A stretch of 64,000 nucleotides of DNA from Clostridiales bacterium UBA4080. Its GTDB lineage: Bacteria > Bacillota > Clostridia > Lachnospirales > Vallitaleaceae. Within the stretch, counting starts at the first letter, position 1. Every line of letters starts with the position of its first letter. The notes beneath the pieces were generated by a model. The model had not been told where the DNA came from. It saw only the letters and a list, made by a program, of their open reading frames with translations, and did not search any database. The translations under genes and the position numbers were made by a program. Shown here piece after piece: positions 16,771 through 26,090 of the stretch. The stretch lies in contig DFYO01000076.1 of the NCBI GenBank assembly GCA_002381865.1, positions 13,238-77,237 on the forward strand. Direction: 5' to 3'.

Positions 16771-17463
16771 ATGAATAAAGAAAAACAAACAGTAAAGGAA
16801 CTGCCTATTAGTGAGCGTCCCTATGAAAAGCTGGAAAAATTTGGGGCTAAAGTTCTGTCTGATGCTGAGCTTTTGGCTATTATTATTAAGACCGGCACAA
16901 AAAAAGAACGTTCAACTGAACTGGCCCAAAGAGTATTAATGCTAAACCAAAAAGGTATTGCTGGTATTCATCAGCTTTCCTTGAAGGAATTAGAAAAGGT
17001 ACCAGGAATCGGAAGGGTAAAGGCTATTCAGATTAAATCCATAGCTGAATTATCTACTCGAATATCAAAAACACAGGCACTGCAAAGAATGCACATTGCA
17101 TCACCTGCATCTGTAGCTGATATTTATATGGAGGAAATGAGATATTTGCAGCAAGAGCACTTAAAGCTAATTATGCTAGATACCAAAAATGGTATAATCA
17201 GCGATATAACAGTGTCGGTAGGAACTGTAAATGCTTCCTTAATTAATCCGCGAGAAATATTTATCCATGCCCTTAAGAATCTTGCAGTTCATATAATTAT
17301 TTTACATAATCATCCAAGCGGAGATCCATCTCCAAGCAAAGAGGACATATATATTACCAATCGAATATCTGAGTCCGGAGATCTAATTGGAATAAAATTG
17401 TTAGATCATATTATAATTGGGGATGGAAAATATATTAGTTTAAAGGAAAAGGGACTATGTTAA
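16771..17463 (+). CDS. radC: RadC family JAMM-domain protein
   Basis: 230 residues. An N-terminal UPF0758 helix-hairpin-helix region (LEKVPGIGRVKAIQI) precedes a JAB/MPN domain with the JAMM metal site HNHPSGDPSPSKED. The function is still debated; the gene is a standard neighbour of mreBCD. GGGGGAG precedes the ATG. A small inverted repeat GATGT-AAAA-ACATC (16730-16743) lies directly upstream of a TATAAT (16745-16750), a possible regulated promoter. mreB, normally next, is absent. Confidence 0.93.
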   Translation: MNKEKQTVKELPISERPYEKLEKFGAKVLSDAELLAIIIKTGTKKERSTELAQRVLMLNQKGIAGIHQLSLKELEKVPGIGRVKAIQIKSIAELSTRISKTQALQRMHIASPASVADIYMEEMRYLQQEHLKLIMLDTKNGIISDITVSVGTVNASLINPREIFIHALKNLAVHIIILHNHPSGDPSPSKEDIYITNRISESGDLIGIKLLDHIIIGDGKYISLKEKGLC

Positions 17464-17528
17464 AAGGTTATTAGGCATTAAATAGAGTTAATTTATAATT
17501 GGACACTACACAACTTCAGGAGGCTTTA

Positions 17529-18452
17529 ATGAAAAGAAAATCTATATTTTCTACAAAAAATATAATCGTAGCAGTTACAATATTATGCTTGCTAAGTATT
17601 ATACTTACATGGGAATCAAGAGAAGAAGTTTCGCCTTTAGAAAAAACCTTAGCTTATGTTGTTATTCCAGCACATAATGGGATTAACGTATTTGGAAATT
17701 GGGTAAAGGAAAAAGCGGAATTCATAACAAATATTAAAAAGCTTGAAAAAATTAATAACGAACTTGAATCTAAGGTTAATCAGCTGCAATATGACAATAA
17801 AATTCTTCAAATGGATAAGACTGAGCTTGAAAGATTAAGAGAGCTGTATACTTTAGATAAAAGGTATGCTGATTATCCCAAAATTGGGGCTCAAATAATT
17901 GGTAAGGACCCTTCGAATTGGTACAAAACATTTTTAATAAATAAAGGCGAAAAAAATGGTCTTAAGGTTAATATGATTGTATTAGCAGGAAACGGCCTTG
18001 TTGGTCACATTACTGAGGTAGGCCCTAACTATGCTAAGGTACAAACGATAATAAGTGATAATTGTAATGTAAGTTCGAAAATAATGAGAACCTCTGATTT
18101 ATGTATTGTAAAAGGTGATCTTTCTCTGATTTCTGATAAAGCCTTTTGCAGAGTAGATTATATCGATGATAAGGCAAATATTGTAATTGGTGATGAGGTT
18201 ATTACATCACACCTTGGTTCCATGTACCCTCAAGGAATACTTATAGGTACGATAAAGGAAATCGAAACCGATAGCTCTAAGCTCACTAGAACAGCAATTT
18301 TAGAACCTGCTGTGGATTTCAAAAGATTAGAAGAGGTCCTTGTCTTAAATCAGGTATGGGACAATGGTCTGCCAGTTGATGCTAACTCTCAAAAAACTGA
18401 AAATGCCGTAGATGAGTTAATAGATACTAAGCAGCAGGATAGTACTCAGTAA
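17529..18452 (+). CDS. mreC: Rod shape-determining protein MreC
   Basis: 307 residues. A membrane helix (about 11-30) is followed by a coiled coil (LEKINNELESKVNQLQYDN) and the paired beta-barrel domain (GNGLVGHITEVGPNYAKV). MreC links the wall-synthesis enzymes to the cytoskeleton outside the membrane. An in-frame TTG at 17499 was rejected because AGGAGG at 17518-17523 is placed for the ATG at 17529. It directly follows radC, with only about 65 bases between. Confidence 0.93.
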   Translation: MKRKSIFSTKNIIVAVTILCLLSIILTWESREEVSPLEKTLAYVVIPAHNGINVFGNWVKEKAEFITNIKKLEKINNELESKVNQLQYDNKILQMDKTELERLRELYTLDKRYADYPKIGAQIIGKDPSNWYKTFLINKGEKNGLKVNMIVLAGNGLVGHITEVGPNYAKVQTIISDNCNVSSKIMRTSDLCIVKGDLSLISDKAFCRVDYIDDKANIVIGDEVITSHLGSMYPQGILIGTIKEIETDSSKLTRTAILEPAVDFKRLEEVLVLNQVWDNGLPVDANSQKTENAVDELIDTKQQDSTQ

Positions 18453-18540
18453 ATTTGAGCGCTTTTTACAAATGATTTTATATTTCTATTAAATTTCAAG
18501 ATTATAATAACTACAATAACTTTTAATACGAGGACATATA

Positions 18541-19056
18541 ATGTACAGAATATTTGGCACAATTTTTATAGTAATTATTAATTTAATAATGCAGTCTACC
18601 TTGGCTCATTATATGGCAATTGGCGGAATAACTATGAATATAATAATTATTATGGTTGTTTCTTTTGCTATGCTAAGAGGTAAGATAGAGGGAGCAATTA
18701 TTGGATTTTCAATAGGTATTCTAATGGATATTTTTTTTGGTGATGTAATAGGCTATTTTGCTTTGCTATATATGTATATTGGATTTTTTTGTGGTTATAT
18801 TGATAAGAATTTATATAAGGATAATATTATGATTCCAATAATGGTAATAACAGCTGCAGATTTGGTGCTAAATCTTAGTATTTATATGTTTTCATATATG
18901 TTAAAGGGAAAAACCGGGTTTTTTGAATACTTCTTAACGATTTCTTTGCCAGAGACTGTTTACACCTGTTTTGGTGCAGTTTTTTTATATAAGCTATATC
19001 AGTTAGTGAATTCTGTAATTGAAGATTTGGATAGAAACAGAGAGGAAAAAGCATGA
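18541..19056 (+). CDS. mreD: Rod shape-determining protein MreD
   Basis: 171 residues, about five membrane helices, with the charged turn GKIEGAIIGFSIGILMDIFF typical of MreD. It works with MreC, RodA and PBP2 in the elongasome. Its stop overlaps the PBP2 start (ATGA at 19053), so the two are translationally coupled. Confidence 0.9.
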   Translation: MYRIFGTIFIVIINLIMQSTLAHYMAIGGITMNIIIIMVVSFAMLRGKIEGAIIGFSIGILMDIFFGDVIGYFALLYMYIGFFCGYIDKNLYKDNIMIPIMVITAADLVLNLSIYMFSYMLKGKTGFFEYFLTISLPETVYTCFGAVFLYKLYQLVNSVIEDLDRNREEKA

Positions 19057-21818
19057 ATATTTATACTAAAAAAATAATGGGGTTTTTTAATAAATTAATA
19101 AAACAAAGACTTTTTGTCTTCTCGTTGATTGTTTTATTCTTATTTCTTATTGTACTCAACAGGGTTTTTAAGCTTCAGATTATTGAAGGCGAGCAACTAG
19201 AAAAGGAGTTTACCTTAAGCATACTCAAGGAAAGAGAGCTTGAGGGGCAAAGAGGAAAAATATTCGACAGGTATGGTTATCCTTTAGCTGAAAATATAAT
19301 TGCTTACAATGTTTTGCTGGACGGAAGTATACGAGTTGAGAATATGAACAAGATGATTTCAGAGCTTTGTACTCTTATAAAAAAAGGTGGAAGCGAGATG
19401 GTAAAAGAGCTTCCTATTGGAGAAGATGAGGACGGAAACTTAATTTATATTAGAGAAGAAAAGGAAATTTTAAAGTTCAAAAAACAAGTTTTTAGAGGAA
19501 GTGTATCTGGAAAACTTTCAGATTCTGAAGCAAAGCTTAATGCGCATGAAATGTATAATTATCTTAAAGATGAGCTGTTTGAGATATCAGAAAAAGAATT
19601 TTCAAGGCAACAAATTTTGGATATATTAAATGTAAGGTATCCTTTATGGCTTAATCGCTATACTCAATATCAGCTTGAACCAGTGGCTATTAATATTAAT
19701 AAAGAAACATTGGCGAGACTTGAAGAAAATATATATAAATTCCCTGGTGTTTCAATATCAGAGGACCCTTTAAGAGTATATAATGACGCGAAGTATTTTT
19801 CACATATTATAGGTTATACAGGTACTATTGATGAAACCACCTATGAATCCTTGAAACCTCAAGGATATAAGGCCAACGACATTGTGGGCAAAATAGGTGT
19901 TGAAAAAGAAATGGAAATATATCTTAGAGGCATAGATGGAAAGCAAAGAGTTGAGGTGGATAATTTTGGACGTACAATGAAGGTATTAGATACTCAGGAA
20001 CCTGCGGCGGGAAAGGATGTTTACCTTACAATTGACAGGAAGCTTCAGATTGCTAGCTATAACATCTTAGAAAAAAGTCTAGCTGATATTTTATCAAGTA
20101 CTTTAACAATTAATGGGGGTAACTATAAGGATAAGGATGATGAAGTAACATTGCTGCGAGATGTTTTCTCTTCACTATTCAAAAACAGCGTAATATCTAT
20201 ACAAAAACTTGAAGCTGCTGAAGAGGGCAGGCAAAAAAACATTACCAATATTTTCAATAGTAATTATGCATTAATACTAAATGATATAAAAGCAAGCCTT
20301 ATCAATGAAAGTACTTTACCAAACAAAGATTACATAGCTTATTACAGATTTATAGTTGAAAGACTTAATACAGAAGGCTATCTTGCATCCGGATGCTTTG
20401 AATTAACTGCATATACTCAGCTAAGAAATTCTGAGATATCCTTCAGAAGATATTTAAAGGAATGTGAAAATGCTAAATTAATTGAATGGGACGCATATGG
20501 CGGCAAAGGTGTAAATATTCCTGAGAAAACAAATGAAATTGTTCAAAAAAACTACTCGCTTCTAACATCTTTAAAAAGAATGATATATGCTGAACTCGCA
20601 AAAAAAGATAAATTCAGTTATTCAGATATATGTGTAGCTTTAGTAGAGCAGGGGGTTTTACCAGCTACCGAAGTACAGCTGAATGGATTGAAATCTGGAA
20701 GCGTGGGTGCTCTTGGATTTATAAAGGAAAAAATATCTAAGCTTGAACTAAAACCTCAACAGGTTGCTTTAGACCCTTGCTCTGGCTCTGTTGTAGTTAC
20801 TGATGTTAAAACAGGCGAGGTATTAGCTATGGTTAGCTATCCAAGCTATGATAATAATAAGCTTGTTAATAATTTTGATAATGAATATTATATTAACCTA
20901 TTAAATGATACATCAAATCCATTATTTCCAATGGCAACTCAAGGAAAAACCGCTCCCGGTTCGACCTATAAAATGGTTGCAGGAATTGCTGCATTGGAAG
21001 AAAAGGTAATTGGACCTAATGAATTTTTTTCCTGTCAGGGTATTTTCACTAAGGTTTCTCCGGCAGCAAGATGCTGGATTTATGCATATGGCGGTTCACA
21101 TGGTCCTTTAACTGTAGCGAGTGCCCTAGAGGTATCCTGTAATTATTTTTATTATGAAATGGGATTTAGACTTTCAAGGGGAGCAAACGGAGCTTATAAT
21201 GATACAAGTGGAGTAAGTACCTTGAATAAATATGCAACTAAGCTTGGACTAGGAACGAAAACTGGTATTGAAATTGGAGATGCTGATCCTTCACTTCCAG
21301 AAAGGGATGCTGTTAGATCTTCAATTGGACAGACTAATAATTCGTATACACCAGTTCAAATGGCTAGATATGTTTCTACTATTGCAAATAAAGGCTCTTG
21401 TTATGAATTAAGTGTAATAGATAAGGTTTTAGAAAGAGATGGCACACTTTTTTATGACAAAAAGCCTGTATTGAGCTGGGAAAATAGTTTTAATCCTATA
21501 AATATTGAACAAATTCAAAAAGGTATGTCTTTGGTTACATCAGGAAGCAGAGGTACTGCAAGAACTGTATTTGCTGGCTTTCCAATAGCAGTATCTGGAA
21601 AAACAGGTACGGCCCAGCAATCCCTTACAAGACCTGACCACGGTATTTTTGTAGGATATGCTCCATCTGACAAACCTGAAATTGGTGTAGCAGTAACAAT
21701 ACCTTTTGGTTATGGGTCTTTAGTCCCTACAAAGGTTGGCAAGGAAGTAGTAGGCAGCTACTACAATGTATCTTTAGAACAACAAACCACAACTCCTATA
21801 GGCAGACTGGCAGATTAA
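19053..21818 (+). CDS. mrdA: Penicillin-binding protein 2 (elongasome transpeptidase), enlarged
   Basis: 921 residues, longer than the usual 600-700 of PBP2. After one N-terminal membrane helix comes the dimerisation domain (RGKIFDRYG, IGYTGTIDE, GKIGVEKEMEIYLRG). Next is an extra segment of about 240 residues (roughly 345-585), mostly helical and without recognised motif. The transpeptidase domain has the catalytic Ser637 in GSTYK, SCN at 695-697 and KTGT from Lys850. It crosslinks side-wall peptidoglycan with RodA, which is encoded four genes later. It starts inside the mreD stop codon. Confidence 0.93.
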   Translation: MNIYTKKIMGFFNKLIKQRLFVFSLIVLFLFLIVLNRVFKLQIIEGEQLEKEFTLSILKERELEGQRGKIFDRYGYPLAENIIAYNVLLDGSIRVENMNKMISELCTLIKKGGSEMVKELPIGEDEDGNLIYIREEKEILKFKKQVFRGSVSGKLSDSEAKLNAHEMYNYLKDELFEISEKEFSRQQILDILNVRYPLWLNRYTQYQLEPVAININKETLARLEENIYKFPGVSISEDPLRVYNDAKYFSHIIGYTGTIDETTYESLKPQGYKANDIVGKIGVEKEMEIYLRGIDGKQRVEVDNFGRTMKVLDTQEPAAGKDVYLTIDRKLQIASYNILEKSLADILSSTLTINGGNYKDKDDEVTLLRDVFSSLFKNSVISIQKLEAAEEGRQKNITNIFNSNYALILNDIKASLINESTLPNKDYIAYYRFIVERLNTEGYLASGCFELTAYTQLRNSEISFRRYLKECENAKLIEWDAYGGKGVNIPEKTNEIVQKNYSLLTSLKRMIYAELAKKDKFSYSDICVALVEQGVLPATEVQLNGLKSGSVGALGFIKEKISKLELKPQQVALDPCSGSVVVTDVKTGEVLAMVSYPSYDNNKLVNNFDNEYYINLLNDTSNPLFPMATQGKTAPGSTYKMVAGIAALEEKVIGPNEFFSCQGIFTKVSPAARCWIYAYGGSHGPLTVASALEVSCNYFYYEMGFRLSRGANGAYNDTSGVSTLNKYATKLGLGTKTGIEIGDADPSLPERDAVRSSIGQTNNSYTPVQMARYVSTIANKGSCYELSVIDKVLERDGTLFYDKKPVLSWENSFNPINIEQIQKGMSLVTSGSRGTARTVFAGFPIAVSGKTGTAQQSLTRPDHGIFVGYAPSDKPEIGVAVTIPFGYGSLVPTKVGKEVVGSYYNVSLEQQTTTPIGRLAD

Positions 21819-21861
21819 TGTAGAATTCATAAGTTTTTTGTAGATATTTATTAAAGATTTA

Positions 21862-21870
21862 TGCTATAAT
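21862..21870 (+). promoter_or_regulatory. Possible extended -10 promoter upstream of minC
   Basis: TGCTATAAT is a perfect extended -10 (TGn-TATAAT). No good -35 is seen at 17 bases, which such promoters tolerate. It lies about 45 bases before minC and would allow minCDE-rodA-mgsA to be expressed apart from mreCD. Confidence 0.5.
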
Positions 21871-21914
21871 AATAATTGTATTGTTCTCGAATATAAAAAT
21901 AAAGAGGGTACCAT

Positions 21915-22826
21915 ATGAAGGATTCTATTTTGATTAAAGGTAATAAATATGGTTTAACTATTATTATTGATGAAGAGTCAGATTTTAATATAGTTGAGGA
22001 AACCTTGTATAAAAAATTAAATGACTCCAGAAAATTTTTCGGAAATTCAAAAGTATCCTTAACCTTCGAGGGAAAAGAATTAACTTCTCTTGAACAAAAA
22101 AAATTAATTGATACAATTGAAAGTGCATCTGACTTAAACGTTCTTTGTATACTAGATTCAAAAAAAGAAACAGAGAAATCTGAAGAGCTTCTTAATAATC
22201 TCTTATATAAAGAAGAAGCTCCTGAGGTCAATAATGATGAAGCTAGTGCAGAAAAAACAGATGATTTTTTATCAAGCTTGACTTTAGATGATGAACAAGA
22301 TAGTTTTGAAGAAGAGTCAAACGATAATATTACTGACGACTTACTTAATAATCATAAGCTAAATACTGTTGAGCAATACGCTGATAGTTCTAACCTATTA
22401 GTTGACAGGCAAAAAACACAAAGCGAAAACAAACTTAAAATTTCTAATCTGCTTCCAGAAAACACTGCAATTTTCCATAGCGGAACCTTGCGTTCAGGAC
22501 AGGAGGTTGTATCTGAGAGAAGTATTGTAATAATGGGTAATGTGCATTATGGAGCTTCGATTTCGGCAAGTGGTAACGTAATAGTTATAGGAAAACTGAA
22601 CGGTTGCGTTCATGCCGGAAAGGATGGCAACGATAAGGCATTTGTTGTCGCATTAAATATGAGTCCGACTCAATTAAGAATAGCAAACGTTTTTGGTCGA
22701 GCACCTGATAAAAAGACTAAAAAAATTGTTGCTAATCCACAGATAGCATATGTGGAGCAGGATAGAATTGTAATTGAAAATATTACCAGAAACATTTATG
22801 ACAATATGAATTTTAATAATTATTAA
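21915..22826 (+). CDS. minC: Septum site-determining protein MinC with long acidic linker
   Basis: 303 residues against about 225-230 in model species. The N-terminal FtsZ-inhibiting domain (1 to about 100) is followed by an acidic, asparagine-rich linker of roughly 75 residues and the right-handed beta-helix domain (TLRSGQEVVSERSIVIMG, VHYGASISASGNVIVIG, GKLNGCVHAG). The C-terminal domain pairs with MinD. With MinD and MinE it keeps FtsZ rings away from the poles. AGAGGGT precedes the ATG. Confidence 0.93.
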   Translation: MKDSILIKGNKYGLTIIIDEESDFNIVEETLYKKLNDSRKFFGNSKVSLTFEGKELTSLEQKKLIDTIESASDLNVLCILDSKKETEKSEELLNNLLYKEEAPEVNNDEASAEKTDDFLSSLTLDDEQDSFEEESNDNITDDLLNNHKLNTVEQYADSSNLLVDRQKTQSENKLKISNLLPENTAIFHSGTLRSGQEVVSERSIVIMGNVHYGASISASGNVIVIGKLNGCVHAGKDGNDKAFVVALNMSPTQLRIANVFGRAPDKKTKKIVANPQIAYVEQDRIVIENITRNIYDNMNFNNY

Positions 22827-22841
22827 AAAGGGGATACATAT

Positions 22842-23639
22842 ATGAGTGAAGTAATTGTAATAACATCCGGCAAGGGTGGTGTTGGTAAAACAACAACAAG
22901 TGCAAATATCGGTACTGGCTTAGCCATGATGGACAAAAAGGTTGTTCTTTTGGATGCTGATATTGGGCTTAGAAATCTAGACGTAGTAATGGGACTTGAA
23001 AATAGAATTGTGTATAATTTAGTTGATGTAATTGAAGGAACTTGTAAAATTAAACAGGCATTAATTAAAGACAAAAAGCTTCCAAACCTATTTTTAATGC
23101 CTGCTGCTCAGACAAGAGACAAGGATGCAATTAATCCTGCTCAAATGAAGGAGCTTTGTACTCAGCTCAAAGAAGAATTTGATTATGTAATTATCGATTG
23201 TCCTGCTGGAATTGAACAAGGTTTTAAGAATGCAATTGCTGGTGCCGACAAGGCTATTGTAGTTACTACACCAGAAGTTTCAGCTATTAGGGATGCTGAT
23301 AGAATTATTGGCTTGTTAGAGGCACATGAACTAAACAACTCTCGCTTAATTGTTAATAGATTGAGAATGGATATGGTAAAAAGAGGAGATATGATGTCTG
23401 TTGAGGATGTTATTGAAATTCTTGCTATTGATTTAATTGGGAATGTTCCTGATGATGAAAACATTGTAGTTTCAACTAATAATGGTGATCCAATAGTTAA
23501 TAACCAATCATGTCCTTCTGGAAAAGCTTATATGAATATTTGCAGAAGAATCACCGGAGAAGAAGTGCCTTTTCTTGAGTTTTCTTCAGACAAAGGTTTT
23601 CTAGGTAAGCTAAAGAGCATTATGGGTTTTAATAATTAA
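22842..23639 (+). CDS. minD: Septum site-determining ATPase MinD
   Basis: 265 residues. The deviant Walker A motif is SGKGGVGKTTTSANIG, with the signature lysine after SG; the switch region is LDADIGLRNLD. MinD dimerises on the membrane when ATP-bound and recruits MinC. The C-terminus GKLKSIMGFNN can form a short amphipathic tail, the usual membrane-targeting sequence. It lies between minC and minE. Confidence 0.97.
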   Translation: MSEVIVITSGKGGVGKTTTSANIGTGLAMMDKKVVLLDADIGLRNLDVVMGLENRIVYNLVDVIEGTCKIKQALIKDKKLPNLFLMPAAQTRDKDAINPAQMKELCTQLKEEFDYVIIDCPAGIEQGFKNAIAGADKAIVVTTPEVSAIRDADRIIGLLEAHELNNSRLIVNRLRMDMVKRGDMMSVEDVIEILAIDLIGNVPDDENIVVSTNNGDPIVNNQSCPSGKAYMNICRRITGEEVPFLEFSSDKGFLGKLKSIMGFNN

Positions 23640-23654
23640 AAGGGGGAAGTAAAT

Positions 23655-23927
23655 GTGGGAATTTTTAGTAAAAAACCATCAAAGAACGTTGCAAAGGATC
23701 GATTAAAGCTAGTTTTAATTCATGATCGTGCAAACTGTTCTTCAGAAGTGTTGGAAATGATAAAATTAGATTTTTTAAAGGTTATAAATAAATATTTAGA
23801 GGTTGATGAACAAGGTGTTGAAATGAGGATTTCTACTACCAAATCAGACAGAGGAAACTCTCAGGTTCCAGTTCTTTATGCTAATATTCCAATTAGAAAT
23901 ATGAGAAATGCAGCTGTAAAGCATTAA
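23655..23927 (+). CDS. minE: Cell division topological specificity factor MinE
   Basis: 90 residues. The N-terminal FSKKPSKNVAKDRLKLVLIHDR holds the MinD-activating and membrane-targeting stretch; the rest is the dimerisation domain. MinE drives pole-to-pole oscillation of MinCD. The start is GTG at 23655; an ATG two bases upstream is in another frame and meets a stop soon. GGGGGA lies at 23642-23647. Confidence 0.95.
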   Translation: MGIFSKKPSKNVAKDRLKLVLIHDRANCSSEVLEMIKLDFLKVINKYLEVDEQGVEMRISTTKSDRGNSQVPVLYANIPIRNMRNAAVKH

Positions 23928-23943
23928 TAGAAAGAGGGAAAAC

Positions 23944-25071
23944 ATGTTTCGTGAATACGACTTTAGAAGATATGACGTATTTTTGGTTTTGTTAATTATT
24001 GTACTTACTACAATTGGTGTTATTGCAATTAAAAGTGCAACGATGTCTAATATTCATGACAGCACTGATGTATTTGTAAAAAAACAAATTCTTGGTTTGA
24101 TTAGTGGCTTTATAATTATGGTGCTTGTTTCTTTAATTGACTATAAGTTTATTACCAGATTTTATTGGCCAATCTATATATTAAATATTATATTGCTTGT
24201 TGCAGTATTGCTGTTTGGGAAAAACGTAAATGGAGCAACCAGATGGATTAATATCGGAGGCATTACTTTTCAGGCTTCAGAATTTTGCAAAATATTTCTG
24301 GTGATTTTCTTTGCTAAATTTATTGATAAATATCATGAGAAATTAAATACACCTAGCTTTATACTTACATGTATTGCACTCGTTAGTGTACCGGTATTCT
24401 TAATCTTAAAACAGCCAAATTTATCTACCAGTCTAGTTGTTTTTGCAGTGCTTGGAGGCATTCTTTTCATAGCTGGTTTAGATTATAGATACATATATGG
24501 AACTGCAATTATTGTTATCCCATTAATGCTAATAGGTTTTTGGTATATACAGCAGCCCAATCAGGTTTTGTTGAAGGATTATCAGGTTAAGCGTATAATG
24601 ACTGCGGTTTATCCTGAAAAGGCGACTACCTCTGAAAGATTACAAACTAATAATTCAATGCAGGCAATTGGTTCGGGCAAGCTTTTTGGTAAAGGACTAT
24701 ACCAGGGTAAGTTAAACCAGTACAATTATCTGCCTGAACCTCAAACCGATTTTATTTTTTCTATAATTGGGGAAGAAGCAGGTTTTCTTGGTTGCAGTGC
24801 AATTATTACTTTGATTTTTTCATTCATTATGCGGTGCATTTGGATTGCAAAGGATTCTAAGGATTTAATAGGCAAGATTATTATTACTGGATTTGCAACA
24901 ATTATTGCCTTTCAAACTTTTGTTAATATTGGTGTAGTAACAGGACTTCTGCCTAATACGGGCTTGCCTTTGCCATTTATAAGCTATGGACTAAGTTCAT
25001 TATGGGCAAATCTTATTGGAGTTGGACTGGTTTTAAATATTGGAATACAAAGAAAATCAATCTATTATTAA
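23944..25071 (+). CDS. rodA: Rod shape-determining protein RodA (SEDS glycosyltransferase)
   Basis: 375 residues with about ten membrane helices. SEDS family signatures include GATRWINIGGITFQASEFCK, IGSGKLFGKG, PEPQTDFIFSIIGEE and GLPLPFISYG. RodA polymerises glycan strands for elongation together with PBP2. Although FtsW is similar, the neighbourhood (mreCD, PBP2, minCDE) favours RodA. Confidence 0.92.
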   Translation: MFREYDFRRYDVFLVLLIIVLTTIGVIAIKSATMSNIHDSTDVFVKKQILGLISGFIIMVLVSLIDYKFITRFYWPIYILNIILLVAVLLFGKNVNGATRWINIGGITFQASEFCKIFLVIFFAKFIDKYHEKLNTPSFILTCIALVSVPVFLILKQPNLSTSLVVFAVLGGILFIAGLDYRYIYGTAIIVIPLMLIGFWYIQQPNQVLLKDYQVKRIMTAVYPEKATTSERLQTNNSMQAIGSGKLFGKGLYQGKLNQYNYLPEPQTDFIFSIIGEEAGFLGCSAIITLIFSFIMRCIWIAKDSKDLIGKIIITGFATIIAFQTFVNIGVVTGLLPNTGLPLPFISYGLSSLWANLIGVGLVLNIGIQRKSIYY

Positions 25072-25088
25072 AGAAAGGGGCTAAAAGG

Positions 25089-25484
25089 ATGAATATAGGA
25101 TTAATTGCTCATGATAACAAAAAGAAACTGATGCAGAATTTTTGTATTGCTTATCGTAATATTCTGAGCAAGCACGAGCTTTTTGCAACTGGTACTACGG
25201 GGCGCCTTATTGAAGAAGTAACAAATTTGAGCATACACAAATATCTTGCTGGGCATTTAGGTGGCCAACAGCAGCTTGGTTCTCAAATCGCTCATAACCA
25301 GATAGATGTTGTAATATTTTTAAGAGATCCTCTTTCACAAAAGCAGCACGAACCTGATCCAACATCGGTAATCAGATTATGCGATATACATAATATACCG
25401 GTTGCAACTAATCTAGCAACAGCAGAGCTTCTTGTAAAAGCTTTAGAGCGTGGAGATTTAGATTGGAGAAACGTACTTAAATAA
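25089..25484 (+). CDS. mgsA: Methylglyoxal synthase homologue lacking the usual catalytic Asp
   Basis: 131 residues. Family motifs are LIAHDNKK (Asp9), ATGTTGRL, RDPLSQKQHEPD (Asp80, His87, Asp90) and PVATNLATAELL. The enzyme turns dihydroxyacetone phosphate into methylglyoxal and phosphate. The conserved GGDQQ, whose aspartate (Asp71 in E. coli) is the catalytic base, reads GGQQQ here (Gln60). Activity is therefore uncertain. An upstream in-frame start inside rodA was rejected in favour of the ATG at 25089 with its own AAAGG. Being the last gene of the rod/min block is its common place in Clostridia. Confidence 0.85.
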   Translation: MNIGLIAHDNKKKLMQNFCIAYRNILSKHELFATGTTGRLIEEVTNLSIHKYLAGHLGGQQQLGSQIAHNQIDVVIFLRDPLSQKQHEPDPTSVIRLCDIHNIPVATNLATAELLVKALERGDLDWRNVLK

Positions 25485-25490
25485 GAAAAA

Positions 25491-25521
25491 AAGGAGTATT
25501 ACTTTTGGGGTAATACTCCTT
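25491..25521. terminator. Probable bidirectional terminator between mgsA and the P-loop gene
   Basis: AAGGAGTATTAC (25491-25502) pairs perfectly with GTAATACTCCTT (25510-25521) around a seven-base loop. On the minus strand it is followed by an unbroken T-run (A-run at 25485-25492 on the plus strand); the plus-strand T-run is weaker. Confidence 0.8.
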
Positions 25522-25673
25522 ATCTTTATATAATCGAAAATTTAGATTTGCCTGCAAAACTTTTTTTAGAAATGCAAGCTGGCTTGTCAATGTGATGATA
25601 TTATTAACATGTTTTTTTGTGATTAAAAAACGAAAAACTTTAAAAAACGGCAATTTCAAATTCCAAATAAATT

Positions 25674-26090
25674 CTAAGCAACAATGAATTCTTTTAAATA
25701 ATCTGGAAGTACATCAGTATTACAGTTTATGCTAAAAACAAAACGAACATTGAACTTATCTGACAACGCTTTAAGCTTATCAATTAGTTCGTATGAGGTG
25801 TCTAGATCGTTAACTCTTGCCAACTTGAGCAATCCATCAGCATAAATTTCCGAAATATCATTATCTTCAGATAAAATCCCACACATAAAACCGAAAAATT
25901 CCTTATAGTCTGAAATAGGATAGTCTGAGATGTTGGTATATCGTATCTGATGCTTTAATTGAAGCATATGGCTGCTATCACAGTCCAGATAAACAATATG
26001 GCCATCTGTAATATTAACAGCATCATTGGCCATCTTTATTAAGCTTTTCGTTTTACCTTCACCCGCATTGCCTGCAACTAAACGTATCAT
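25674..26090 (-). CDS. Small P-loop ATPase-like protein of unknown function
   Basis: 138 residues. The Walker A motif GNAGEGKTKS is at residues 7-16, and HIVYLDCDSS could be the strand and acidic residues of a Walker B site. The remainder (ISDYPISDYKEFFGFMCGIL, YELIDKLKALSDKFNVRFVFSI) looks like a compact RecA-like fold. I do not recognise the family. The start at 26090 is chosen because AAGGAGG lies directly upstream on the minus strand; a longer frame begins at 26171. It is the only minus-strand gene in the first 40 kb. Confidence 0.75.
   Translation of the reverse strand: MIRLVAGNAGEGKTKSLIKMANDAVNITDGHIVYLDCDSSHMLQLKHQIRYTNISDYPISDYKEFFGFMCGILSEDNDISEIYADGLLKLARVNDLDTSYELIDKLKALSDKFNVRFVFSINCNTDVLPDYLKEFIVA

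Noticed and set aside
23653..23690. ATG at 23653 as the minE start
   Set aside because: It is in a different frame from the MinE protein and soon meets a stop; GTG at 23655 is in frame with a good ribosome site.
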